A DNA stretch of 64,000 nucleotides from Deltaproteobacteria bacterium RIFCSPHIGHO2_02_FULL_40_28 (GTDB lineage Bacteria; UBA10199; 2-12-FULL-40-28), in contig MGRJ01000006.1 in the NCBI GenBank assembly GCA_001798135.1, forward strand, positions 1-64,000, in the 5' to 3' direction. This document shows, one piece after another, positions 46,132-55,762 of the stretch. Below the pieces are notes generated by a model, which made no database searches, had not been told where the DNA came from, and saw only the letters and a program-made list of their open reading frames with translations. Every line of letters starts with the position of its first letter. Position 1 is the first letter of the stretch. The position numbers were made by a program, and so were the translations under genes.

Positions 46132-46916
46132 ATTTTAATTGGCCACTTCTCCTAGATTTAGCTCATAAAAACACTCTGCCCCATGCCTTTCTTTTTTATG
46201 GATTAAAAGGTATTGGAAAAAAAAAGATGGCCTTAGATTTTGTGTCTTGGCTTTTTTGTAGCGCCTCCCAAAAACAAAACCAAGCTTGTTTAGCATGCCC
46301 TTCGTGTAAAAAAATTTTAAATCATAATCATCCTGATTTATTTTTAATTGATCCAGAAGATGAAAATATCAAAATCGAAACAATTCGTGAACTCCTTCCC
46401 ATGCTTGCTTTTAGTCCCTTGGAAGCTTCATTTAAAGTTGTTATCATTAACCAGGCTCATCAATTAACAATGGGCGCTGCCAATAGTTTGCTAAAAACCT
46501 TAGAAGAACCTCCCAAACAAACTCTTTTTTTTCTGATAGCTCCCAATCTTTCATTAATGCTTCCTACCATTCGTTCTCGCTGCCAAAAACTTTTCTTCCC
46601 GGAAACTCCTCTCAAACAAAATCATCTACAAATGGAAGAATTCGCAAAAGATTTAAACGAACTCATCAGGAAAAAAGAAAGCTTTGTTGCACAAAGCACG
46701 CTGGCACAAAAATGGAAAGAAAACTCAAATGAACTGCCTCTCTTTTTAGAAAATCTAAAAGAAAAAATATTTTCTTTGATGATCCAAAAAAAAGATTTTA
46801 AATTTTTAACCGCCTTAAATCTCATTCGGGCGGCAGAAATAGCTCTTCATCGAAATGTTGGGCCACAAATTACCCTGGAAAATCTTTTCATGGACCTTTT
46901 ACCCATTCTTCGATAG
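46128..46916 (+). CDS. holB: DNA polymerase III subunit delta'
   Basis: A 262-residue clamp-loader subunit. HAFLFYGLKGIGKKKMALDF is the degenerate P-loop region (delta' does not hydrolyse ATP), CLACPSCKKILNHNHPDLF is the zinc module, and LLKTLEEPP..IRSRCQ are sensor motifs of the family. It overlaps tmk by 4 bp and is followed 9 bp later by metG, forming a three-gene unit. Confidence 0.93.
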   Translation: MNFNWPLLLDLAHKNTLPHAFLFYGLKGIGKKKMALDFVSWLFCSASQKQNQACLACPSCKKILNHNHPDLFLIDPEDENIKIETIRELLPMLAFSPLEASFKVVIINQAHQLTMGAANSLLKTLEEPPKQTLFFLIAPNLSLMLPTIRSRCQKLFFPETPLKQNHLQMEEFAKDLNELIRKKESFVAQSTLAQKWKENSNELPLFLENLKEKIFSLMIQKKDFKFLTALNLIRAAEIALHRNVGPQITLENLFMDLLPILR

Positions 46917-46925
46917 GGCACCAAA

Positions 46926-48437
46926 ATGGAAAAATTTTTTATCACTACAGCTATCGACTACGTTAATAGCATCCCCCATCTAGGAACTGCCTACGAAAAA
47001 ATTGGAGCCGATATTATCGCCCGCTTCCACCGTTTAAAGGGAGAGCAAGTTTATTTTCAAATGGGAAACGATGAACATTCCATCAATGTAAAAAACGCCG
47101 CAGAAAAAGAGGGATTAAGTCCACAAGAATATTGTGATCAAATGCGACCCAAATTTGAGGATGTATGGAAAAAATTAAATATCTCCTATGATCAATTTAT
47201 TCAAACAAGTAATCCCAAACATCATCAAGCGGTTCAAAAATTTTTTGATCTCATTAACAAAAATGGAGATATTTATGAGGGGGATTACGAAGGCCTCTAT
47301 TGCGAATCATGCGAAGCTTTTTATACCGAAAAAGATTTAACAGACGGACTTTGTCCAAATCATAAAACAAAACCATCTACAATTAAGGAAAAAAATTATT
47401 TTTTCAAACTTTCAAAATACGAAAAACCTCTCTTGGAATATATTTCTAAAAATCCAAACTTTATTCTCCCAGAAATGAGAAAAAACGAAATTATAAATGT
47501 GATTAAGGGAGGGCTAAAAGATGTAAGTGTTTCCCGCTCTGGGTTTGATTGGGGAATTAAACTTCCAACTAATCAAAAACATGTTGTGTATGTTTGGTTT
47601 GATGCCCTCATTAATTACATTACCTGGATTGGCTTTGCAGATGATGCTGAAAAATTTTCAAAAATGTGGCCTGCAAGTCTTCATGTTGTTGGGAAAGACA
47701 TCACCCGCTTTCATTGTGTAATTTGGCCTGCCATGCTGCTCTCTGCGGGTTTACAACTTCCAGAAACCGTTTTTGGTCACGGCTTTGTGTATTTAAAGGG
47801 TGAAAAAATGAGCAAATCTCTAGGCAACGTTGTTACTCCACTTGATGTAGTTAACCAATATGGTGCCGATGCCTTGCGTTACTACTTGATGCGCACCGCC
47901 AGTTTTGGGGATGATAGCAATTTTACCTGGGATGATTTTATCAACCGCTACAATAGCGATTTAGCAAACGGATTGGGTAATTTGGTTAGCCGCACTTCAG
48001 GAATGATCACGCGTTATTTTGCAGGTAAACTTCCCATCATCACTTTAAGTGAAAAAGATTTATCTTTAACCAAACGTCATTCGGAAGTTTTTTTACAAGT
48101 AGAAAAACTTTTAAATCCCAAAAAATCTGGAGATATTTTATTTCATCGGTCTCTTGAATCTATTTGGGTTTGGATTTCTGAAATCGATCGCTACATTGAT
48201 AATGAAGCTCCGTGGACTTTAGCTAAACAAAATAATCAAAAAAGATTAAATGAAGTTTTAATCACCATCTCTCAATGTCTTTTTTATCTCTGCCCTCTTT
48301 TACAAGCTTTTATTCCTGAAACAGTAGAAAAAATTCGCTCTCTCTATGGATTCGAAAATGATTGGAATGACATGAAAGAAATCAATGTAACTAAAGGAGC
48401 GGCTTTATTTCCTAGGATAGAAGCACCAAAAACCTAA
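46926..48437 (+). CDS. metG: Methionyl-tRNA synthetase
   Basis: A 503-residue class I synthetase. The HIGH-like HLGT (PHLGTAYEKIG, residues 17-27), the KMSKS loop EKMSKSLGNV (about 297) and the connective peptide with CESCEAF..CPNH (zinc-type knuckle) are present. The C-terminal anticodon domain with WTLAKQN is complete, but the extra MetG dimerisation domain of E. coli is missing, as in many short bacterial forms. It ends 4 bp inside the convergent lipoprotein gene. Confidence 0.97.
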   Translation: MEKFFITTAIDYVNSIPHLGTAYEKIGADIIARFHRLKGEQVYFQMGNDEHSINVKNAAEKEGLSPQEYCDQMRPKFEDVWKKLNISYDQFIQTSNPKHHQAVQKFFDLINKNGDIYEGDYEGLYCESCEAFYTEKDLTDGLCPNHKTKPSTIKEKNYFFKLSKYEKPLLEYISKNPNFILPEMRKNEIINVIKGGLKDVSVSRSGFDWGIKLPTNQKHVVYVWFDALINYITWIGFADDAEKFSKMWPASLHVVGKDITRFHCVIWPAMLLSAGLQLPETVFGHGFVYLKGEKMSKSLGNVVTPLDVVNQYGADALRYYLMRTASFGDDSNFTWDDFINRYNSDLANGLGNLVSRTSGMITRYFAGKLPIITLSEKDLSLTKRHSEVFLQVEKLLNPKKSGDILFHRSLESIWVWISEIDRYIDNEAPWTLAKQNNQKRLNEVLITISQCLFYLCPLLQAFIPETVEKIRSLYGFENDWNDMKEINVTKGAALFPRIEAPKT

Positions 48438-48970
48438 CAGCCTGGCGAACACGAAAGTTGATGCACAGCATGACATTCGGAAAAAGGATACCAGTCACAA
48501 TCTGCATCTGATGTGTTAATCACAACATCGTAACTCATGGTTCCCACCCAGCCTGTTGTGAGTTGAGAATAAGAATTGATGGTGGCAGTTAAAACAATAT
48601 TGTTAAAACTTAATTGACACCCAGGACCTATGTAGGTGGTGTTGTCATTGAGAAGACTCAATCTATTTTCGATATAAGTTCCAGTTAATTGGATTTCTCC
48701 ATTGATATCAACTGAGGCTGAAGAACCCACCTGATCAAAATCAAATTCGCTAGAACCTCCCGTAATCATGGTAGACCCACATTCATCTCCAGTGGTTGTT
48801 TGTTGAGTACAAGAAAAACATTCTTCATCGAGAGAAAGAGTAGAACTAGAAGTTGAAGTAGAAGTAGAATCATCGGAATCATCATCATCACCCCCACCTG
48901 AACAAGCAGGAGCAAATAGAGAAATCCCTAGTAAAATCAACACTATTAAAAAGTTTCTACCAAACCCCAT
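48434..48970 (-). CDS. Small unknown lipoprotein
   Basis: A 178-residue secreted lipoprotein. Signal FLIVLILLGISLFAPAC ends in the lipobox. An unusual Asp/Ser/Thr linker (GGGDDDDSDDSTSTSTSSS) follows. The body is beta-rich and contains seven or more Cys (ECFSCTQ, CDWYPFSECHAVHQLSC), suggesting several disulfides. No family recognised. It is convergent with metG and divergent from the homocysteine methyltransferase with 30 bp between. Confidence 0.6.
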   Translation of the reverse strand: MGFGRNFLIVLILLGISLFAPACSGGGDDDDSDDSTSTSTSSSTLSLDEECFSCTQQTTTGDECGSTMITGGSSEFDFDQVGSSASVDINGEIQLTGTYIENRLSLLNDNTTYIGPGCQLSFNNIVLTATINSYSQLTTGWVGTMSYDVVINTSDADCDWYPFSECHAVHQLSCSPGC

Positions 48971-49000
48971 CCCAAATAGGATACCATACTTTGAACTTAA

Positions 49001-49825
49001 ATGAACCTAAAAGATTATCTAGCTGCCTCCCCTCCCATCCTGATGGATGGGGCTTTTGGGAGTCTTTTACATCTCAAAAAAGGGGGGGAAGTGCGTCCTT
49101 CTTTTGAATGGAATACACTTGATCCAGAACTTGTTTCTACCATGCATGCCCAATATAAAAAAGCAGGGGCTCAAATCATGCAGTCTAACACTTTTGCCTT
49201 ATCTTCTTGGGCTATCAACCACAATTGGACTACTCAGCAAATTTCAAAAGAGATTCATCTGGCTGCAAATATCCTTAAAAAAATAAAAGGAGTTTTTTTC
49301 GCTGGAAATATTGGCCCATGCAACACAAATTTGCAAAAGGCTTCTGATATTTATGCACAACAACTTGAAAGTTTTTATGAAGAAGAGCTTTTTTTAATCA
49401 TTGTAGAAACAATGCAAACTCAAAAAGAGGTGGAGGCTTTTCTAAAAGCTTATGAAAAACTCAAAACAGATTCGTCACAGCTGATCATGATGGCAAATGC
49501 AAGGACTACAGCTATCCAAATTCTTTCGATCATTCCAGAATCGTGGATACTTAGTTTAGGATTTAATTGTGGTAACCATCCCCAAATATTTTTAAATCTT
49601 TTGGAACAATTCAAATCAACAAAACCAATCATCGTAAAACCATCCAGGGGAATTCCTCAAAAAAATGAAAAAGGAGAACTAGTTTATCCCATCAGTGATA
49701 AAGAGTGGGTTTTATATGTTGAAAAACTAATAAAGTTTGGAGCAAAATTGGTTGGAGGATGTTGTGGAACCACACCGGAAACTATAAAAAAACTTAAAGA
49801 TGCCCTCACCCTCCCCTCTCCCTGA
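49001..49825 (+). CDS. Homocysteine S-methyltransferase family protein
   Basis: A 274-residue zinc methyltransferase of the MmuM/MetH N-terminal type. LMDGAFGSLL opens the barrel, and zinc Cys ligands are FNCG (about 188) and the GGCCGTTPETI pair (about 251-252). It would transfer a methyl group to homocysteine to make methionine; the donor (S-methylmethionine or another) cannot be told. The last codons (LTLPSP) and the stop are inside a long inverted repeat shared with comF. Confidence 0.85.
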   Translation: MNLKDYLAASPPILMDGAFGSLLHLKKGGEVRPSFEWNTLDPELVSTMHAQYKKAGAQIMQSNTFALSSWAINHNWTTQQISKEIHLAANILKKIKGVFFAGNIGPCNTNLQKASDIYAQQLESFYEEELFLIIVETMQTQKEVEAFLKAYEKLKTDSSQLIMMANARTTAIQILSIIPESWILSLGFNCGNHPQIFLNLLEQFKSTKPIIVKPSRGIPQKNEKGELVYPISDKEWVLYVEKLIKFGAKLVGGCCGTTPETIKKLKDALTLPSP

Positions 49826-49847
49826 GGGAGAGGGGTTGGGGTGAGGG
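49803..49847. repeat. CCCTCACCC-type inverted repeat carrying two stop codons
   Basis: CCCTCACC..CCCCTCTCCCT / AGGGAGAGGGG..GGGGTGAGGG is a long hairpin of a type common in proteobacteria. The TGA of the methyltransferase (49823-49825) and, on the other strand, the TGA of comF (49806-49808) both lie within it. Confidence 0.8.
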
Positions 49848-50534
49848 GGTCAACACATTCAAACACACTGTATAAGCCATCACCTGTTTGGCTCCCGCTG
49901 TTTTCAGTGTTCTAGCAGCTTCTGCCATCGTGGCACCTGTACTTAAAACATCATCAATTAAAATAATTTTTTCCCCAACCAAGGATTTTCCTTTCCAAAC
50001 AAAAATATTTCTTAAATTATGAAGTCGCTCCTGCCTTGAAAGCTCGGTTTGAGGTTGTGTGGATTTTAATTTGATCAGTCCATCTAGGAGAGGAGTTTTT
50101 TTTATTTTTGATATCACGCGAGCCATTTCTAAGCTTTGATTAAAACCTCTTTTTCGCAAGCGGCTTTTAAAAAGGGGGATGGGAAGAATAAAATTTCCTT
50201 CTATGTAAGGATGATATTCACAAAAAAGATTTCCAAAACATAAGGCAAGTTCCCTCTTCTTTCCAAATTTATAACGAGCAATCAGATCAGAAGCAACCCC
50301 CTCGTAGAGAAAAAGAGAGCGATGAAAATCAAAAGTGTTTTTTTTTGGATGGGTTAAACACACACTACAAAGTTGTTCACTTAATGGGTAACCACAACGT
50401 TCACATTGAGGATGGGGCACAAATAAAATGTCTTTTCTGCAAGAAGCACAAAACCATTGGGGATAAACACCTTTCTTTTCACACACCACACAAAGGCGAG
50501 GTAGGATGGTCTCTAAAAGTAAATCTAAAATCAT
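49806..50534 (-). CDS. comF: ComF family phosphoribosyltransferase-like protein
   Basis: A 242-residue protein. Two Cys pairs (VVCEKKG, CASC, then CERCGYP..CSVC) form a zinc module in the first 65 residues. The PRPP-binding loop IILIDDVLSTGATMAEAA (about 192-209) is intact. In competent bacteria ComF helps DNA uptake; the role here is unknown. The C-terminus (NVLTPSPQPLSLRERGG) is encoded by the CCCTCACCC repeat and is probably not functional. Its start overlaps gpmI's stop by 4 bp, as the last gene of a tightly packed operon. Confidence 0.88.
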   Translation of the reverse strand: MILDLLLETILPRLCVVCEKKGVYPQWFCASCRKDILFVPHPQCERCGYPLSEQLCSVCLTHPKKNTFDFHRSLFLYEGVASDLIARYKFGKKRELALCFGNLFCEYHPYIEGNFILPIPLFKSRLRKRGFNQSLEMARVISKIKKTPLLDGLIKLKSTQPQTELSRQERLHNLRNIFVWKGKSLVGEKIILIDDVLSTGATMAEAARTLKTAGAKQVMAYTVCLNVLTPSPQPLSLRERGG

Positions 50535-52081
50535 GATTCAATAAGGCTTACTCCTTGCATCACTTTAGGCTTAGAAAAATCCCAGAGATCTAAAATGGTT
50601 GGAGCAATATCACACAAACGCCCAGAAGATTTGAGAGTAATCCCAGATTTTTTGGAATCAATCAGAATAAAAGGCACGGGATTTAAAGTATGACTGGTGT
50701 GAGGTGCCCCACGATTGTCCACCATTTGTTCGGCATTTCCATGGTCTGCGGTAATGAGTACAATACCATCTTGATTCAGAATAGAAGGAATAATTTCTCC
50801 CAAACATTCATCAACCACCTGCACCGCTTTAATGAGTGCATCGGGTTTTGCTGTATGTCCAACCATGTCGCTATTTGCAAAATTAAGAACGATAAATTGA
50901 TATTTATTTTTTGCAATAAGCTTAATCAGTTCATCTTTTACTTGATAAGCACTCATTTCAGGTTTTAAATCGTAAGTGGGTACCTCTCGTGGAGAAGGAA
51001 TTAAGACATGATCTTCACCTTCAAAAACCGTTTCACATCCTCCATTAAAAAAGAAAGTAACATGTGCATATTTTTCTGTTTCTGCAATGCGCAGCTGTTT
51101 TAATCCATTTTCACTCACAATTTCTCCAAGAGTTTGAGTCGGATGACTGGATACAAAAGCAACAGGAAGCGAAAAACTGGCATCATAAAGAGTCATGCAA
51201 ACAAAACACGAAAGCTCTGGGAAAAATTTGCGTGGTATTTCTTGAAAATGAGAGTCGGTTAAAATACGTGTTATTTCACGGGCCCGATCGGCACGAAAAT
51301 TAAAAAAAATAACAACATCCTGATCAGAAATAGCACCAACAGGAAAACCATCACCATCAACTACTGCCTGGGGTACAATAAATTCATCATAAATTCCTTT
51401 TTGATAAGATTCGTGAACAATGCTCAAAGCATTGGTTTTGCCAATTTTATTCAAACCAACTAACACCTCATAGGCTTTTTCAATTCTCTCCCATCGTTTA
51501 TCCCGATCCATGGCATAAAAACGTCCCATCACACTGGCAATAGTGCCCACACCAATTTGTTTTATTTTTTCTTCTAATTGTCTGATACATTTTTCACCAT
51601 CATTTGGAGCCGTATCTCTACCATCCAAAAAACAATGCACATAAACTTTGGTAAGCCCTTTCTTTTTTGCTAATTCGAGCAACGCATAAAGATGATCCTG
51701 ATGACTATGAACAGCCCCGTCTGAAACTAAACCCATTAAATGAAGCCCAACATTTTTTTCTTTTGCAGTTTTTATGGCTTGCAAAAAAATTTCGTTTCTA
51801 AAAAAAGAACCGTTCTCGATCGCCTGATAAATTTGTGAGAGACCTGAATAAATAATTCTGCCGGCACCTATATTCATATGGCCCACTTCTGAATTACCCA
51901 TAATACCTTGGGGCAGCCCCACAGCAGGACCGGAGGCATTAAGTTCAGTATGAGGATAATTTTTCCAGTAAAAATCAAAATTGGGTTTTTGAGCAAGGGC
52001 AATTCCATTGTGGTTTGTACCACAACGCAAACCCCATCCATCAAGAATGATCAAAGCAATAGGTTGTACTACATTAGTCAT
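50531..52081 (-). CDS. gpmI: 2,3-bisphosphoglycerate-independent phosphoglycerate mutase
   Basis: A 516-residue Mn-dependent glycolytic mutase. The nucleophile Ser is in GNSEVGHMNIGAG, with ALIILDGWG before it, HCFLDGRDTAP in the middle and ITADHGNAEQM near the end. The start at ATG 52081 is chosen because the protein family starts there and it overlaps the end of rsfS by 8 bp; longer readings add unconserved residues. It belongs to the obgE-proB-proA-rsfS-gpmI-comF unit. Confidence 0.96.
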   Translation of the reverse strand: MTNVVQPIALIILDGWGLRCGTNHNGIALAQKPNFDFYWKNYPHTELNASGPAVGLPQGIMGNSEVGHMNIGAGRIIYSGLSQIYQAIENGSFFRNEIFLQAIKTAKEKNVGLHLMGLVSDGAVHSHQDHLYALLELAKKKGLTKVYVHCFLDGRDTAPNDGEKCIRQLEEKIKQIGVGTIASVMGRFYAMDRDKRWERIEKAYEVLVGLNKIGKTNALSIVHESYQKGIYDEFIVPQAVVDGDGFPVGAISDQDVVIFFNFRADRAREITRILTDSHFQEIPRKFFPELSCFVCMTLYDASFSLPVAFVSSHPTQTLGEIVSENGLKQLRIAETEKYAHVTFFFNGGCETVFEGEDHVLIPSPREVPTYDLKPEMSAYQVKDELIKLIAKNKYQFIVLNFANSDMVGHTAKPDALIKAVQVVDECLGEIIPSILNQDGIVLITADHGNAEQMVDNRGAPHTSHTLNPVPFILIDSKKSGITLKSSGRLCDIAPTILDLWDFSKPKVMQGVSLIES

Positions 52082-52511
52082 GACGAGTGGCATATTTTCT
52101 AGCTTTAACAACCAAGGGAATGGCATCATGCCATAATTCTTCGAGACGATAAAACTGGCGCGTTTCATTTAAAAAAAGATGACAAACACAATCACCATAA
52201 TCCAAAAGAATCCACTGGGCTGTCTCAAAACCTTCCCATCCCAAGGGTTTTCTTTTAAATTTCTTCAACACTTTTTCCTCTATTCTTTCGGCAATAGCGA
52301 TAGCCTGGCGTGTATTACTAGCCGAGGCTATCACCATGTAATCAGTAAAACTTGATTTGCCTCTTAAATCAAGAACCACAATACCTTCTGATTTCATATC
52401 CAATAAAACACGATGAATTTCTAAAAGATATGCAGGTGGAGCTGAGGGTGTTACCTTTTTTTTCTTTACCTGCTTTTTCTTTACTTGTTTTTTCTTTTTT
52501 GTTTGTTTCAT
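52074..52511 (-). CDS. rsfS: Ribosome silencing factor RsfS
   Basis: A 145-residue protein that binds L14 and blocks subunit joining. The conserved DLRGKSSFTDYMVIASASNTRQ and GWEGFETAQWILLDYGDCVCHLF are clear. The first 22 residues are an unusual Lys/Gln stretch (KQTKKKKQVKKKQVKKKKV). The gene usually follows nadD; here it follows proA with a 4-bp overlap and no nadD is present. Confidence 0.93.
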   Translation of the reverse strand: MKQTKKKKQVKKKQVKKKKVTPSAPPAYLLEIHRVLLDMKSEGIVVLDLRGKSSFTDYMVIASASNTRQAIAIAERIEEKVLKKFKRKPLGWEGFETAQWILLDYGDCVCHLFLNETRQFYRLEELWHDAIPLVVKARKYATRHD

Positions 52512-53761
52512 TTTCTAACCTGTCCGTTTCCACGGACCACAAACTTTGTTGTTGTTAATTCGTTTAAACCCATGGGGCCAAAGGCATGGAGCTTCGTGGT
52601 AGAAATGCCTACTTCGGCTCCCAAACCAAGCTGCCCACCATCATTAAATCGTGTGGAAGCATTAACAAGGATACAAGATGAATCCAATCCCGTGATAAAA
52701 AGGTCAGCATTTTTTTTGCTCGATGTTAAAATAGCCTCGGTATGAAGTGAGCCATACTTGCGGATAAAAGAAATAGCCTCTGCAATATTTTTTACAACAT
52801 GAACAGAAAGAATTAAATCGAGATATTCAGTTGACCAATCTTTTTCGGTAGCTTTTTTAATCCCAGGAATTATTTTGCAAGCAAGAGAATCGCCACGCAA
52901 TTCAACTTTTTGTTTAGCAAAAATTGATTTTAAAAGTGGAAGAAATTTTTTAGCAATTTTTTGATGAACCAAAATATTTTCTACGGCATTACAGACACCA
53001 GGTCTTTGAACTTTAGCATTTTCGATGATACGAATGGCTTTTGATATAAGAGCTGATTCATCTACAAAAATAGTGCACACTCCTTTATCATGCTTAATCA
53101 CTGGGATTTTGGAATGTTTTTCCATAAAACGCATCAATCCTTCCCCACCACGCGGGATGATCAGATCAATCAAATGAGAAAGTTGAAGCATATCAATCAA
53201 AATTTTTCTTTCTGGAGTGGGAATAAAAGTAATAGCGGAAACTGGTAGTTTATTTTTGATTAAAACTTTTTGAAGCAGAGCAACTAAGGTTTGATTTGAA
53301 TGAAAAGCTTCAGACCCCCCACGCAACACAACAACATTTCCAGATTTAAAACAAAGTCCAGCTGCATCAACTGTAACATTTGGTCTGGCCTCATAAACTA
53401 TCCCAATCACTCCCAAAGGAATTCTCATTTTTGAAATTTTAAGACCATTAGGCCGTTTCCATGAAGAAACAAGAACACCCACAGGATCGGGCAGGCGAGC
53501 AACATTCTCCAGAGCTTTGGCCATTTCTTCAATTCTTTTTTTATTGAGAAGCAAGCGATCGATAAAAGCACAAGACAAACCTTTTTTTTCTGCGAATTTG
53601 ATATCGTAAGAGTTGGCTAAAAGAATTTTTTTGAAATTTTTTCTTAACGTCTTGGCCATTTCAACCAAAACTTTATTTTTAGTTTTTGTAGGAAGATGGG
53701 CAATAAGTGGGGCAGATTTTTTACTTTGGATGATTAATTTTTCGAGCTGAATTTTATTCAT
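52508..53761 (-). CDS. proA: Glutamate-5-semialdehyde dehydrogenase
   Basis: A 417-residue proline-biosynthesis enzyme that reduces gamma-glutamyl phosphate. PLGVIGIVYEARPNVT and the nucleotide-loop LRGGSEA are present, and the active-site Cys is in KVQRPGVCNAVE (about 258). STRFNDGGQLGLGAEVGIST near the end is family-typical. Overlaps proB and rsfS by 4 bp each. Confidence 0.97.
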   Translation of the reverse strand: MNKIQLEKLIIQSKKSAPLIAHLPTKTKNKVLVEMAKTLRKNFKKILLANSYDIKFAEKKGLSCAFIDRLLLNKKRIEEMAKALENVARLPDPVGVLVSSWKRPNGLKISKMRIPLGVIGIVYEARPNVTVDAAGLCFKSGNVVVLRGGSEAFHSNQTLVALLQKVLIKNKLPVSAITFIPTPERKILIDMLQLSHLIDLIIPRGGEGLMRFMEKHSKIPVIKHDKGVCTIFVDESALISKAIRIIENAKVQRPGVCNAVENILVHQKIAKKFLPLLKSIFAKQKVELRGDSLACKIIPGIKKATEKDWSTEYLDLILSVHVVKNIAEAISFIRKYGSLHTEAILTSSKKNADLFITGLDSSCILVNASTRFNDGGQLGLGAEVGISTTKLHAFGPMGLNELTTTKFVVRGNGQVRK

Positions 53762-54558
53762 CTTTTTTTATTTGAAGGAAGAAAAAGCGTTCCTACATCT
53801 TCGTGGTTTATAATTTGAGATAAAATTTTTTGTGAGCCTCCATGAGCCACCAATGCAGGAATACCATTTTGAGTAACATGTTTAGCGGCAAGCAGTTTGG
53901 TAACCATCCCTCCTATACTTTTTTCACTTTGGCTTCCACCTGCAACAGAAACATGGCTTTTATCGATCTTGGTTACAACCGATACTCGCTTTGCATGAGG
54001 ATGGGTTTTAGGATCTTTATCATAAAAACCATTGATATCACTAAGCATCACAAGCAAATCAGCTTTAACAAGCCTTGCCACAAAGGCTGAGAGTTGATCG
54101 TTATCGCCAAACTGAATTTCATCAACCGACACGGTATCATTTTCGTTTACAATGGGAACAATTCCTTCACGTAATAGTTCCATAATGGCATGCTGTGCAT
54201 TACGATAGCGTTTTTTACTTTTAAAATCGTCCCTGGTTAAAAGAATTTGTGCCACTTTCATTTTATTTTTGGCAAAAATATGAACAAAGTGTTGCATTAA
54301 TACAGGTTGACCCAAAGCCGCTACGGCTTGTTTGTGTTCTAATCTCTCTGGCCTTTTGTGCAAGCCTAAGGCATGCATGCCACAAGCAATAGCTCCCGAT
54401 GAAACTAAAACCAAATGTATCTTTCTTTGCTTAAGTAAAAAAACTTGTTTGCTTAAGTTTCGAAAAAAAGCTGTATTAATTCCAGAATTTTTTGTTATCA
54501 ACCCACTACCAATTTTAACAACGAGTGTTTTAATTTTTAAAATTTTTTCTGTTCGCAT
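53758..54558 (-). CDS. proB: Glutamate 5-kinase (short form)
   Basis: A 266-residue amino-acid kinase that makes gamma-glutamyl phosphate, the first proline step. VVKIGSGLIT, VLVSSGAIACGMHALG, NENDTVSVDEIQFGDND and GGMVTKLLAA are all present. The C-terminal PUA domain of the E. coli enzyme (367 residues) is missing, as in many bacteria. It is adjacent to proA with overlapping ends, and follows obgE by 1 bp. Confidence 0.96.
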   Translation of the reverse strand: MRTEKILKIKTLVVKIGSGLITKNSGINTAFFRNLSKQVFLLKQRKIHLVLVSSGAIACGMHALGLHKRPERLEHKQAVAALGQPVLMQHFVHIFAKNKMKVAQILLTRDDFKSKKRYRNAQHAIMELLREGIVPIVNENDTVSVDEIQFGDNDQLSAFVARLVKADLLVMLSDINGFYDKDPKTHPHAKRVSVVTKIDKSHVSVAGGSQSEKSIGGMVTKLLAAKHVTQNGIPALVAHGGSQKILSQIINHEDVGTLFLPSNKKR

Positions 54559-54559
54559 T

Positions 54560-55564
54560 TTATTGATCCTGTTTATCCCCCAAAGTTTCTCTTAAGTAAT
54601 CAAGAAATTCATCCAATCCAGCCCTAGTGACAGCTGAGATCACAAAAACCTTCCGACCCATTTTTTTAAAGGGCTCAACCATCTTTTTTAACTCGTCCTC
54701 ATTGCTTATCAGATCTTTTTTAGTCAAAGCAATGACTTCGTTTTTTTTTTCAAATTCTGGGTTGAAATGCAGCAGTTCTTTTCGGATCATTTCATAGCGC
54801 TTTTCTACTGGCAACACCTCATCAGGAGACAGGCTAATTAAGTGTACAAAAATGCCTGTGCGCTCGATATGTTTTAAAAAACGATCTCCCAAACCAACCC
54901 CTTCGTGGGCCCCCTCAATAAGGCCTGGAATATCGGCCATGGTAAAAGGATGATATCCCATCACCACACCAAGATGAGGAGTAAGAGTGGTAAAAGGATA
55001 ATCTGCAATTTTTGGTTTTGCATGAGTTGTAACCGAGAGAAGGGTAGATTTTCCTGCATTAGGAAAACCAATTAAACCTACATCGGCTAAAAGTTTAAGC
55101 TCTAATCTTAAGTTTTTTTCTTCGCCTGGAAGTCCAGGCTGGGCATGATCTGGAGCTTGATTGATTGAGCTTTTAAAAAAAGTGTTCCCTCTTCCACCTA
55201 ATCCTCCTTTTACAGCTAAAAAATGTTCTTCTCCTTCTTTAAAATCTTTCAAAAGCTCCCCTGTATCGTTGTTATAAATCAAAGTACCAACGGGCACTTT
55301 AATAATAATATCTTGACCATCTTTTCCATCCTTCATACTTCCCATGCCATGCTCGCCACGCTCCGCCTCAAAATGCCTCAGGTATTGGAAATCAATTAAG
55401 GTAGACATTCCTTCATCCGATTGAAAAATCACATGCCCACCCCTGCCTCCATTTCCTCCATTAGGACCACCCAATGGAACAAATTTTTCACGTCGAAAAG
55501 AAACACATCCCTTCCCACCATGACCGGCCGTTACTGTAATAAGTGCCTCATCGATAAACTTCAT
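54560..55564 (-). CDS. obgE: Obg GTPase
   Basis: A 334-residue ribosome-associated GTPase. The Gly-rich Obg fold starts MKFIDEALITVTAGHGGKG and has GGNGGRGGHV. The G domain follows at about 160: GFPNAGKSTLLS (G1), DIPGLIEGAHEG (G3), LTKKD (G4) and SAVTR (G5). The acidic C-terminal extension of E. coli ObgE is lacking. It heads the operon. It normally follows rplU-rpmA, but here those genes lie 3.2 kb away beyond an opposite-strand gene. Confidence 0.97.
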   Translation of the reverse strand: MKFIDEALITVTAGHGGKGCVSFRREKFVPLGGPNGGNGGRGGHVIFQSDEGMSTLIDFQYLRHFEAERGEHGMGSMKDGKDGQDIIIKVPVGTLIYNNDTGELLKDFKEGEEHFLAVKGGLGGRGNTFFKSSINQAPDHAQPGLPGEEKNLRLELKLLADVGLIGFPNAGKSTLLSVTTHAKPKIADYPFTTLTPHLGVVMGYHPFTMADIPGLIEGAHEGVGLGDRFLKHIERTGIFVHLISLSPDEVLPVEKRYEMIRKELLHFNPEFEKKNEVIALTKKDLISNEDELKKMVEPFKKMGRKVFVISAVTRAGLDEFLDYLRETLGDKQDQ

Positions 55565-55601
55565 AATTCACTTCTACTGCTGTTGCAAAAAAACACATAC
55601 T

Positions 55602-55629
55602 GTCAATAAATTGACGTTCGTGTCAATTT
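55602..55629. promoter_or_regulatory. Inverted-repeat half-sites between obgE and the delta-60 lipoprotein gene
   Basis: AAATTGAC-N6-GTCAATTT (55608-55629) is a perfect dyad. A third half-site GTCAAT at 55602 forms another dyad with ATTGAC. On the minus strand TTGACA motifs coincide, so the region may hold the obgE promoter with an operator. Confidence 0.45.
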
Positions 55630-55762
55630 GAGAGAACCTTTTTACTTCTTTTTTAAAAACAAGAAAAGGTTAAAAGTATACTCATAAAATTATAATTATT
55701 TCATGTATTTATCAATAAATATTCTATTCTTTCTGGCACAAACCTTGCTGTGTAAGGAGGCT

